From an uncultured Opitutaceae bacterium (GTDB taxonomy: Bacteria; Verrucomicrobiota; Verrucomicrobiia; Opitutales; Opitutaceae), in NCBI GenBank assembly GCA_937902865.1, contig CALFNJ010000711.1:1-5455 (forward strand): a stretch of DNA of 5,455 nucleotides. The letters are read 5' to 3'. Below are positions 1 to 4,789 of this stretch, piece after piece (position 1 is the first letter of the stretch; each line of letters starts with the position of its first letter). Position numbers and translations under genes: made by a program. Under the pieces are notes generated by a model, which was not told the origin of the DNA, searched no databases, and saw nothing but the letters and a program-made list of their open reading frames with translations.

Positions 1-645
1 TGCCTTAGGGATTTTGACCTCTCCCTGGCCACAAAGGTCGTGCTCGACGACGCGCAGATCTCGCCCCTCTCCGGCACCGGTACGCTCACCGGCCTGACGG
101 TCGGCAATCCGCCGGGCTGGAGCTCGGACAAGGCGTTCTACCTCGGCAAGATTCATGTCGAGCTCGAGCCGTTCTCCGTCATGGGCGACCACATCGTGGT
201 GAATGAGATCTTCATCGACCACCCGGAGTTTGTCTACGAGACCAAGGTCGTCGCGAGCAACGTCGGCGACCTGCTGAAGAACATCGAGAACGCGACCGGC
301 GGAAAGGACGACACCTCCACGGCCAAGACGAAATCCGGGAAGCCGATCAAATTCGAGGTGAAGAAATTCGTGATGCAGAACGGCACGGTCACGCTGGGCG
401 TCGGCCCCGCCGCCATGACGCTGCCGATGCCGCCGATCACTCTGGAGAATCTCGGCACGGGCAAGGGCGGCATCACGTCGGGCGAACTCGCGTTCGCCGT
501 CATGCGCAGCGTGACGTCCAGTGTCGTGAGCGCCACGACCCAGGCCGCGCTGAAAATCGGCGGAACGTCCGGCGCTGCCGCGACCGAAGGCGTGAAAAAG
601 GTCGGCGAAGGCATCAAGAGTCTCTTCGGCGGCAGCAAGAAGTGA
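1..645 (+). CDS. AsmA/DUF748-like envelope protein, 3' part (5' end outside window)
   Basis: The frame is open from the first base to the TGA at 643-645, giving 214 visible residues. A GTG at position 40 could start it, but I treat the gene as partial. Proteins of this type normally begin with a membrane anchor followed by a segment like the visible A-T-K-V-V-L-D-D-A-Q-I-S-P-L-S-G, and the anchor is missing here. Visible features are the S-P-L-S-G-x-G-x-L-x-G-L-x-V-G-N-P-P-G-W block (residues 21-40 from the window start), then alternating beta-strand-like segments (KIHVELEPFSVMGDHIVV, EIFIDHPEFVYE). A charged Gly/Lys/Thr linker follows, then a second beta block with V-G-P-A-A-M-T-L-P-M-P-P-I. 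The C-terminus is Ala/Gly/Lys-rich (VKKVGEGIKSLFGGSKK). The pattern matches AsmA-like proteins common in Verrucomicrobiota and Planctomycetota. Envelope location is inference, and no enzymatic role is visible. Confidence 0.7.
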   Translation, partial: CLRDFDLSLATKVVLDDAQISPLSGTGTLTGLTVGNPPGWSSDKAFYLGKIHVELEPFSVMGDHIVVNEIFIDHPEFVYETKVVASNVGDLLKNIENATGGKDDTSTAKTKSGKPIKFEVKKFVMQNGTVTLGVGPAAMTLPMPPITLENLGTGKGGITSGELAFAVMRSVTSSVVSATTQAALKIGGTSGAAATEGVKKVGEGIKSLFGGSKK

Positions 646-678
646 GTTCGGCGGCGCAGCCGCACGCGCAAGCGGATC

Positions 679-870
679 GAAAGGTAGGGACGGGCGGCCC
701 GTCCGTCCGCTTCGACTCCGACCGCCCGAAGGTGGAGCGCGTTGTCCCTAACGCGCTGAGCGACGCCGCAAGCATAGAGCCATCGAAACGCCGACAGCGT
801 CGATCAACGCGTTAGGGACAACGCGTTCCACCTCGAGCCCGGACGGGCAGAGCTGCCCGCCCTACCTTTC
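679..870. repeat. Long nested imperfect inverted repeat
   Basis: Outer arms GAAAGGTAGGG (679-689) and its exact complement (860-870) enclose GC-rich arms, roughly 690-730 and 833-859, that pair imperfectly (CGGGCGG..CCGTCC against GGACGGGCAG..CTGCCCGCC). Inside lie two 25-nt arms, 731-755 and 808-832, complementary except at one position. Each inner arm is itself a hairpin: 8-bp stems 736-743/750-757 and 806-813/820-827, with loops GTCCCT and AGGGAC. The inner arms also occur at 1811-1835 and 1877-1901, so this is a dispersed family. I see no ORF or transposase. It may be a REP-like or MITE-like non-autonomous element; that is inference. The rest of the 646-980 gap (646-678 and 871-980) shows no gene. 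It has a GC hairpin at 651-663 without a T tract and a 10-bp palindrome at 947-956. Confidence 0.85.
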
Positions 871-946
871 TCAGCATCAGAACCTTTGGCGTATTGTGCC
901 GGGTGTCGGTCACTGAGGCTGTGTGGCTGCGCCTTGCGTCGCGCGT

Positions 947-956
947 TGACGCGTCA
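947..956. promoter_or_regulatory. 10-bp perfect palindrome upstream of the DsbA-like gene
   Basis: TGACGCGTCA reads the same on both strands and lies 24 bases before the chosen ATG at 981. Its position would suit an operator or a leader element, but no -10/-35 pair can be assigned with confidence around it. It may be chance in such GC-rich DNA. Confidence 0.15.
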
Positions 957-980
957 CGCATCCGGCGCTGCGCTGGAGCG

Positions 981-1640
981 ATGAAAGTCACCTATTACCT
1001 CGAGATTTTCTCTTCCTGGTGCGCTTGGGCCGAACCGACCTGGGCGGAACTGAAGGCGCGGTACGCCGGCCGGGTGGAGTTCGACTGGAAAATCGCGCTC
1101 ATGAGTCCCGGTGATTTCCCGGCGTCGCGCGACCAGTGCGACTGGGTCTATCGGCGCAGCGGCGGCACGGTGATGCGTTCGCCCTTCAAGCTGAACTCGG
1201 GCTGGGTCGAACCTGCGCGCAAAGGCGTCTATCATGCGCCCAATCTTGTGGCCGAGGCCGGTCGCGATTTTGGGATCACCGGCGACGAACTTCGACTGGC
1301 GCTCGCCCACGCGGCACTGCGCGAGGGCCGCAAGATCGCCGACATGGGCGAGGCCATCGCCGTCGCGGCGAAGGCCACCAAGCTGAATGCGAAGAAGCTC
1401 CGCGCCGCCTCCGAATCGCAGAGTGTGAAGTCCCGCGTGCTGGCGAGCACCGCGATCTTTCACGATCACAAGATCACCCAGCGGCCGGCCTTCATCCTGG
1501 AGGATCCGATCGCGGACAAGGCCGTGTTTTCCGGACTCGTGCGGCTCGAGCCGCTGACGGCCACGATCGACGCGATGCTGGCGGACACGGCGGCCTACGC
1601 GGCGCACGCCGCGCACTGGGGACCGGTGCCGAAGCAATAA
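981..1640 (+). CDS. DsbA-family (thioredoxin-fold) protein with CxxA instead of CxxC
   Basis: This is a 219-residue protein. The N-terminus MKVTYYLEIFSSWCAWAEP starts directly with the first beta strand of a DsbA/2-hydroxychromene-2-carboxylate isomerase (FrnE-like) domain. The active-site loop follows at Cys14-Ala-Trp-Ala17. A mostly helical insertion follows (about 45-160), and then Gln-Arg-Pro169-Ala, which fits the cis-proline loop that faces the active site, and the last strand (AFILED). The length suits the family. The second cysteine of CxxC is Ala17, so a classical disulfide oxidase cycle is unlikely. A monothiol or glutathione-dependent role is possible but inferred. There is no signal peptide, so it is probably cytoplasmic. 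I chose ATG 981 over the upstream TTG at 894 because the extra residues show no domain match. A GGAG at 975-978 lies only 2 nt before the ATG. The gene runs alone towards a repeat-filled convergent gap. Confidence 0.8.
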   Translation: MKVTYYLEIFSSWCAWAEPTWAELKARYAGRVEFDWKIALMSPGDFPASRDQCDWVYRRSGGTVMRSPFKLNSGWVEPARKGVYHAPNLVAEAGRDFGITGDELRLALAHAALREGRKIADMGEAIAVAAKATKLNAKKLRAASESQSVKSRVLASTAIFHDHKITQRPAFILEDPIADKAVFSGLVRLEPLTATIDAMLADTAAYAAHAAHWGPVPKQ

Positions 1641-1690
1641 GGCGCAAGGCGAAGGAAGAAGGCGGAATCAGGAATTCGGAGGCGTACCCA

Positions 1691-1774
1691 ACCGGTTTCG
1701 CACAGAGACACAGAGCACGCAGAGATCGGAGGAAGGTCTTCTCTGCGTACTCCGCGTCTCTGCATGAAACCGGT
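1691..1774. repeat. CACAGAG-type paired repeat, copy 1
   Basis: Two 34-nt arms, 1691-1724 and 1741-1774, are inverted relative to each other with six differences, all transitions, around a 16-nt loop. Both ends carry ACCGGT (1691-1696 and 1769-1774). The left arm contains CACAGAGACACAGAGCAC and the right arm GTACTCCGCGTCTCTG. Copy 2 at 2619-2707 has the same arm length, order and orientation. Read as protein, this repeat gives Arg/Thr/Glu-rich 'ETRSTQR' or 'SVSLCE' peptides that are often mis-annotated as small hypothetical genes. I find no real gene here. Confidence 0.85.
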
Positions 1775-1810
1775 CTTTGACCGCGCAGTGCGCAGTGCAC
1801 TTGTCCAAAA

Positions 1811-1901
1811 GGTGGAACGCGTTGTCCCTAACGCGTTGAGCGCTCCGTCCACGTTTCAAGTTGGCAACGTCCACAGCGCGTTGGGGACAACACGCTCCAC
1901 C
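1811..1901. repeat. Inverted repeat with hairpin arms, second copy of the 731-832 core
   Basis: Arms 1811-1835 and 1877-1901 (25 nt each) are complementary except at three positions. They match the inner arms at 731-755 and 808-832. The centre (1838-1874) is unrelated to the centre of the first copy. Each arm forms a local hairpin: 1816-1823 with 1830-1837 is perfect, and 1875-1882 with 1889-1896 has one C/A mismatch that becomes a G-U wobble on the minus strand. The outer GC-rich arms seen around the first copy are absent. Together with the neighbouring repeats it fills the 1641-2012 gap between convergent genes. No gene is visible in that gap. Confidence 0.85.
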
Positions 1902-1947
1902 TCGAACGACTCGCGCTCGACGCGCATCCATCAGGCCCCACCAAAAG

Positions 1948-1976
1948 CTTCCGTTCCTGATTTCCTGAGTTCCAGA
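1948..1976 (-). repeat. Dispersed near-30-bp repeat, copy 1 (minus orientation)
   Basis: Bases 1954-1976 are the exact reverse complement of 5148-5170 (23 nt). Similarity continues for six more bases (CTTCCG at 1948-1953 against CGGAAG at 5172-5177) after a one-base offset. The core is CTCAGGAAATCAGGAA on the minus strand. A shorter piece, AATCAGGAA, lies at 1666-1674 in the opposite orientation, so these two bracket the stacked repeats of this gap. No ORF is associated. Confidence 0.8.
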
Positions 1977-2012
1977 TAACTCACCCGCTCCCCCCGGCCA
2001 GATTCTGGAGAC

Positions 2013-2041
2013 AAAAAAAGAGGCCCGGTTTCCCGGGCCTC
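2013..2041 (-). terminator. Intrinsic terminator of small exported protein A
   Basis: On the minus strand a perfect 9-bp stem, GAGGCCCGG/CCGGGCCTC (2041-2033 with 2028-2020), closes a GAAA tetraloop and is followed directly by seven T (2019-2013). It lies 31 bases after the stop codon of the gene at 2073-2513. On the plus strand the stem is followed by CCATCAAAC, so it acts in one direction only. Confidence 0.93.
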
Positions 2042-2072
2042 CCATCAAACCTATAACTAACTATGGCTAAAA

Positions 2073-2513
2073 TTACTTGGCCTTGGTGGCCGTCCACTCG
2101 CGGGGCATCGGCTCGCCACCTCCACGACCCGGGGCCAGCATCGTGCCCTTGATGGTGTCGCCTTCGAGTTTGCCTTCAAACTTCGTGGTGATCTTGCCGT
2201 TCTGGCCTTCACGCACGACCGAGAAAGTGACGGTGTCATCCTTGAAGGACGCATCGCTGATCTCGATGTCCGTCGGCGCGCCACCCTGGCGACCCGGCTG
2301 GGTGTAGGTGCCCGTCAGCTTGCCGTCCTTGAGGGCGAGCTTGAAGGTGACTTGCATGCCGCCGCCCTTGCCGGCGCCACCCGCACCGCCACCGCCACCG
2401 CCGCCGCGGCCCTGCATGGCGAATTTCCAGGACCCCGTGGGATCAGCCGCGTAAACGGCAACCGACAACAGCGCAGCGGTGAAAACCGCGAGGATGAGAC
2501 GTAGTGATTTCAT
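2073..2513 (-). CDS. Small exported protein A (Gly-rich paralogue, unknown function)
   Basis: This is a 146-residue protein. It has a signal peptide at residues 1-22 (MKSLRLILAVFTAALLSVAVYA) with likely cleavage before Ala-Asp. The mature part opens with G-S-W-K-F, then an 18-residue glycine-rich tract (35-52, encoded by 2358-2411). After that comes a beta-rich domain with KDGKLTGT (62-69), PGRQGGAP (73-80), KFEGKLEGDTIKGT (111-124) and PGRGGGEPMPREWTA (128-142). About 60 of the last 84 residues match paralogue B at 2842-3252 by eye, and paralogue C at 4146-4571 is a more distant relative. I do not recognise a characterised function. No catalytic residues, cysteines or membrane segment are visible in the mature part, so a small beta-barrel or sandwich in the periplasm or outside the cell is inferred. 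Start ATG 2513 is fixed by the signal peptide. No Shine-Dalgarno sequence precedes it (leader ...ACACACTAA-ATG). A strong terminator follows. Confidence 0.85.
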   Translation of the reverse strand: MKSLRLILAVFTAALLSVAVYAADPTGSWKFAMQGRGGGGGGGAGGAGKGGGMQVTFKLALKDGKLTGTYTQPGRQGGAPTDIEISDASFKDDTVTFSVVREGQNGKITTKFEGKLEGDTIKGTMLAPGRGGGEPMPREWTATKAK

Positions 2514-2618
2514 TTAGTGTGTAGTTTTGGGAGATCGAGCGCAGGAAAGACGCCCTTTTGCCCCGCCGGTTACCACAAAAGTAAAAAACACCCGTAAGAA
2601 CCCAGGATCGGTCCTCGA

Positions 2619-2707
2619 TCCGGCGTCGCACAGAGACACAGAGCACACGGAGGACGATCCGTCCCGTTCCGATCTCTGTGTACTCCGTGCCTCTGTGCGA
2701 AACCGGT
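2619..2707. repeat. CACAGAG-type paired repeat, copy 2
   Basis: Arms 2619-2652 and 2674-2707 (34 nt each) are imperfectly inverted around a 21-nt loop, in the same orientation as copy 1 (1691-1774). The left arms share CGCACAGAGACACAGAGCAC exactly, and the right arms share GTACTCCG and GAAACCGGT. The left ACCGGT end has decayed to TCCGGC. It occupies the gap 2514-2778 between paralogues A and B. The rest of that gap holds no gene and presumably carries the promoter of paralogue A on the minus strand, but I could not identify convincing -35/-10 boxes. Confidence 0.85.
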
Positions 2708-2778
2708 TTGATGGATGGATCGCAGCCGGAATGGCCACTTGGGAAGCGGCGAGCCATTCCCACGACCTTGCAAGGCAC

Positions 2779-2809
2779 AAAAAATCCCGCTCCGGGAAGG
2801 AGCGGGATT
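2779..2809 (-). terminator. Intrinsic terminator of small exported protein B
   Basis: On the minus strand an 11-bp perfect stem, AATCCCGCTCC/GGAGCGGGATT (2809-2799 with 2793-2783), with a 5-nt loop runs into six T (2784-2779; the last two stem bases overlap the T tract). It lies 32 bases past the stop codon of the gene at 2842-3252. Its stem sequence is unrelated to the terminator at 2013-2041, although the genes they serve are close paralogues. Confidence 0.92.
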
Positions 2810-2841
2810 GGAGAATCTAAGAGGCTTAAAGGCCGGCCAGA

Positions 2842-3252
2842 TTACATCTTGGCGCGGGAAGCCGTCCACTCACGCGGCATCGGCTCGCCACCCCCACGAC
2901 CGGGAGCGGTAACGGTGCCCTTGATGGTGTCGCCGTCGAGCTTGCCCTCGTACTTCGTCACGATCTTGTTGCCGTTGAACTCGCGGACGAGCGAGAAGGC
3001 GATCGCGTCACCCTTGACGGTGCCGTCGCTGACCTCGACATCCATCGGAGCGCCACCCTGGCGGCCCGGCTGCGTCACGGTGCCCGTGAGCTTGCCGTCC
3101 TTCGCGGTGAGCTTGGCGGTGATTTCCTGGGGCTGGCCACCCCGGCCCATCTGGGACCACTTCCAGGAGCCGGAAGCGTCAGCGGCAAACGCCGCGACGG
3201 ACATAACGCAAGAAGCGACAAAAGCAGTCGCGAGGATACGGAACGATTTCAT
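2842..3252 (-). CDS. Small exported protein B (paralogue of A, unknown function)
   Basis: This is a 136-residue protein. Its signal peptide is residues 1-23 (MKSFRILATAFVASCVMSVAAFA), cut before Ala-Asp. The mature domain starts G-S-W-K-W and carries the motif G-R-G-G-x-P three times: M-G-R-G-G-Q-P-Q-E (35-43), P-G-R-Q-G-G-A-P (62-69) and P-G-R-G-G-G-E-P (117-124). Residues 52-73 and 106-128 align to each other, a sign of internal duplication. Cys15 after Val-Ala-Ser resembles a lipobox, but the hydrophobic stretch continues past it, so ordinary signal peptidase cleavage is more likely. The start at 3252 was chosen over the upstream in-frame ATG at 3345 because the signal peptide begins here and both paralogues also start MKS. 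No Shine-Dalgarno sequence is visible. The gene lies 119 bases downstream of the esterase gene and ends in a strong terminator. Function is unknown. Confidence 0.85.
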   Translation of the reverse strand: MKSFRILATAFVASCVMSVAAFAADASGSWKWSQMGRGGQPQEITAKLTAKDGKLTGTVTQPGRQGGAPMDVEVSDGTVKGDAIAFSLVREFNGNKIVTKYEGKLDGDTIKGTVTAPGRGGGEPMPREWTASRAKM

Positions 3253-3343
3253 TTGGTTGTTAGGGGGTTGAAAAACGTACGATCGAAGCAGTACGCCCGG
3301 ACACCGTAGGAGGGGCGTTTTCCTTCTTCCAGTCTTTTTCTCC

Positions 3344-3365
3344 AAAATAGCGTGGGTCGCGCCTA
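3344..3365 (-). terminator. Weak possible terminator after the esterase gene
   Basis: On the minus strand TA-G-GCG / CGCTA can pair as a 5-bp stem with one bulged G and a 7-nt loop, followed by TTTT (3347-3344). It starts 6 bases after the esterase stop codon. The stem is short and the T tract has only four bases, so read-through into gene B seems likely. Confidence 0.3.
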
Positions 3366-3371
3366 GGGGTG

Positions 3372-4115
3372 TTACTTCATCATTTCCGCCAATGGCTGGC
3401 GGATGGCTTCGGCCCAGAGTTCATAGCCTTTGGGCGACGGATGCAGGAGATCAGGCATGATCTCGGGGGAAACTTTGCCGTCCGGCCCGAGGAAGATGTG
3501 CCCGATATCGAGGAAGCGGATGGACTTGCCGTCGGCGAGCTTCGCGATCGCGGCGTTCAGGTCCTTGATCTGCGTCGAGCCCGCGGGCGGGCCCTTGGGG
3601 TCACCTCGCGGGAAAACCGCCAGCAGGAGGATCTTCGACTGCGGCAGCTTGGTGCGCAGGGTCTGGACGACTTTGGTGACGCCCTCGATCGCCTCCTCGG
3701 TGCTGTTGCGGGGGGAACCGTTGGTTTCGACGCCCGTGTTGTTGGTGCCGATCAGGAGAACGACGACCTTCGGGCTGATGCCGTCGACTTCGCCGTTGTT
3801 CAGGCGCCAGAGCACATGCTGCGTGCGGTCGGCGCTGATGCCGAAATTGGCGGCATGCAGCGGGGCAAAATTCTTGTCCCAGACTTCCTTGCCGCGCGTG
3901 CGCCAGAAGTCGGTGATGGAATCGCCGAGGAACAGCAGGTCGATACCGCCTTTTTTGGCGAGCGCGACGAACTCCTCGTGCTGCCTCGCTGGTCCGCCCG
4001 AGCGGGGCACGGGCTCGATGGCGGTGTTGGCCGCCGCGCTGGCGACCGCGGCGGCGAAAACCGCGACGGACAGCAGCACGGAACGAAAGCGGGAGAGAAC
4101 GAGGTTTTTCATCAT
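3372..4115 (-). CDS. Exported SGNH/GDSL hydrolase, PAF-acetylhydrolase Ib-like
   Basis: This is a 247-residue protein. The basic N-terminus plus hydrophobic core (residues 1-29, ending ASAAA) is a signal peptide, so it acts in the periplasm or outside. The four SGNH blocks are all present. Block I is F-L-G-D-S-I-T with nucleophile Ser66. Block II is N-F-G-I-S-A-D with oxyanion Gly92. Block III is I-G-T-N-N with Asn125. Block V is D-L-L-H-P with Asp222 and His225. The stretch PLHAANFGISADRTQHVLW and the following R-L-N-N-G-E closely resemble the catalytic subunits of platelet-activating-factor acetylhydrolase Ib. Bacterial relatives are usually esterases or carbohydrate deacetylases; the substrate here is unknown. 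The start is ATG 4115 or the adjacent ATG 4112, and no Shine-Dalgarno sequence precedes them. The gene lies 30 bases after gene C with no terminator between, so the two are probably co-transcribed. Confidence 0.92.
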   Translation of the reverse strand: MMKNLVLSRFRSVLLSVAVFAAAVASAAANTAIEPVPRSGGPARQHEEFVALAKKGGIDLLFLGDSITDFWRTRGKEVWDKNFAPLHAANFGISADRTQHVLWRLNNGEVDGISPKVVVLLIGTNNTGVETNGSPRNSTEEAIEGVTKVVQTLRTKLPQSKILLLAVFPRGDPKGPPAGSTQIKDLNAAIAKLADGKSIRFLDIGHIFLGPDGKVSPEIMPDLLHPSPKGYELWAEAIRQPLAEMMK

Positions 4116-4145
4116 GGGAAAGTTATCGTGTGCGCGGAGGGTCGC

Positions 4146-4571
4146 TTACTTGGCCGGCGCAGGTGTCTCCGACTTCTTGTCGTCCTTCAGACGCTGGGCC
4201 TTCCAATCGAATTTCAAGGGCTCGCCGCCGTCAAAGCCGGGGGCGTTGATGCTGCCGGTGATGGCGTCGCCTTCGAGTTTGCCCTGATATTTGACGACAA
4301 AGTTCGTGCCGTTCGCATCGATCACGAGGTTGAACGCAACCACGCCGTCCTTGAAAGAGCCGTCCGAGATCGGTAATTCGCCCATCTGGCCACTGCTGAT
4401 GACGCCCGTGAGCTTGCCGTCTTTCACGTCAAACCGGGCGGTGGATTCAAACGGCTGGCCGTTGAACTCAATCGACCATTTCCAGCTGCCGGCGGGGTCG
4501 GCCGCGAAGGCGGCGACGGACAGGAAACAAGCGGCGAAAAGCGCCGCGATACCAAGGCGGGGGGATTTCAT
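4146..4571 (-). CDS. Small exported protein C (divergent paralogue of A and B)
   Basis: This is a 141-residue protein. It has a signal peptide at 1-23 (MKSPRLGIAALFAACFLSVAAFA) cut before Ala-Asp. The mature part begins P-A-G-S-W-K-W and shares KDGKLTG (50-56), ISDGSFKDG (68-76), KYQGKLEGD (94-102) and APGFDGGEP (110-118) with A and B. The Arg of the G-R-G-G loops is missing at all three places (FNGQPFE, GQMGELP, PGFDGGEP), so C may be nearer the ancestral form; that is inference. The C-terminus has a charged tail absent from A and B (KDDKKSETPAPAK, 129-141). Start 4571 was chosen over ATG 4610 because of the signal peptide and the MKS start shared with A and B. The leader is C-rich (CACACTACCCCCG-ATG) with no Shine-Dalgarno sequence. 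It is probably the first gene of a transcript that also carries the esterase. Function is unknown. Confidence 0.83.
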   Translation of the reverse strand: MKSPRLGIAALFAACFLSVAAFAADPAGSWKWSIEFNGQPFESTARFDVKDGKLTGVISSGQMGELPISDGSFKDGVVAFNLVIDANGTNFVVKYQGKLEGDAITGSINAPGFDGGEPLKFDWKAQRLKDDKKSETPAPAK

Positions 4572-4689
4572 CGGGGGTAGTGTGAAGGCTGACGCAAACG
4601 GGGAAGTCATGGTTTCACCGTTCCGTCGGCAAAGTCGATCGCATCCTGCGCTCCCACCTTGATCGGAGACTCCGCGGATTGATTCAGAA

Positions 4690-4724
4690 GCCGGGAAATC
4701 AGGAAAATTTCTGGCTTCCTGGCT
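4690..4724. repeat. Imperfect hairpin resembling the 1948/5148 repeat
   Basis: The stretch CCGGGAAATCAGGAAAA (4691-4707) is followed by TTTCTGGCTTCCTGGC, which is an imperfect inverted copy of it. GGAAATCAGGAA also occurs in the dispersed repeat at 5148-5177. It lies in the 4572-4789 gap between divergent genes C and cupin. A TTGATT (4679-4684) and GAAAAT (4703-4708) with an 18-nt spacer could be a promoter towards the cupin, but the match is weak. The rest of the gap shows no gene. Confidence 0.4.
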
Positions 4725-4789
4725 GCCGAATTCATCTCGGAGATCGCCGCACTCGACAATCTCTCCGCGTTCGTATGCTGGTGTCCGCC

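Noticed and set aside
651..663. GC hairpin just after the AsmA-like gene as a terminator
   Set aside because: The stem has only 5 bp and no T tract follows on either strand.
234..671. Minus-strand frame opposite the AsmA-like gene
   Set aside because: It is Pro/Ser/Val-rich with no domain, while the plus-strand reading has clear family motifs, so this is a shadow.
1691..1901. CRISPR array
   Set aside because: The repeats are inverted, not direct, are not evenly spaced, and there are no cas genes in the window.
1492..2048. Several minus-strand frames encoding 'AETRSTQR' and 'CVLCVSVR' type peptides
   Set aside because: They run through the CACAGAG and GGTGGA repeats and the end of the DsbA-like gene. 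The peptides are translations of repeats, not genes.
2514..2869. Small frames on both strands between genes A and B
   Set aside because: They cover the second CACAGAG repeat and the terminator, differ by frame only, and have no start signal or domain.
3369..4376. A 1008-base open frame on the plus strand (335 residues) opposite the esterase and gene C
   Set aside because: It is antisense to two well-supported genes, has no recognisable domain or signal, and its Asp/Arg/Gly/Glu/Val-rich composition is the usual shadow of GC-rich coding DNA.
4679..4708. Sigma-70 promoter TTGATT-18-GAAAAT for the cupin
   Set aside because: It matches the consensus only partly and overlaps repeat-like sequence. 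Kept as a remark, not as a feature.
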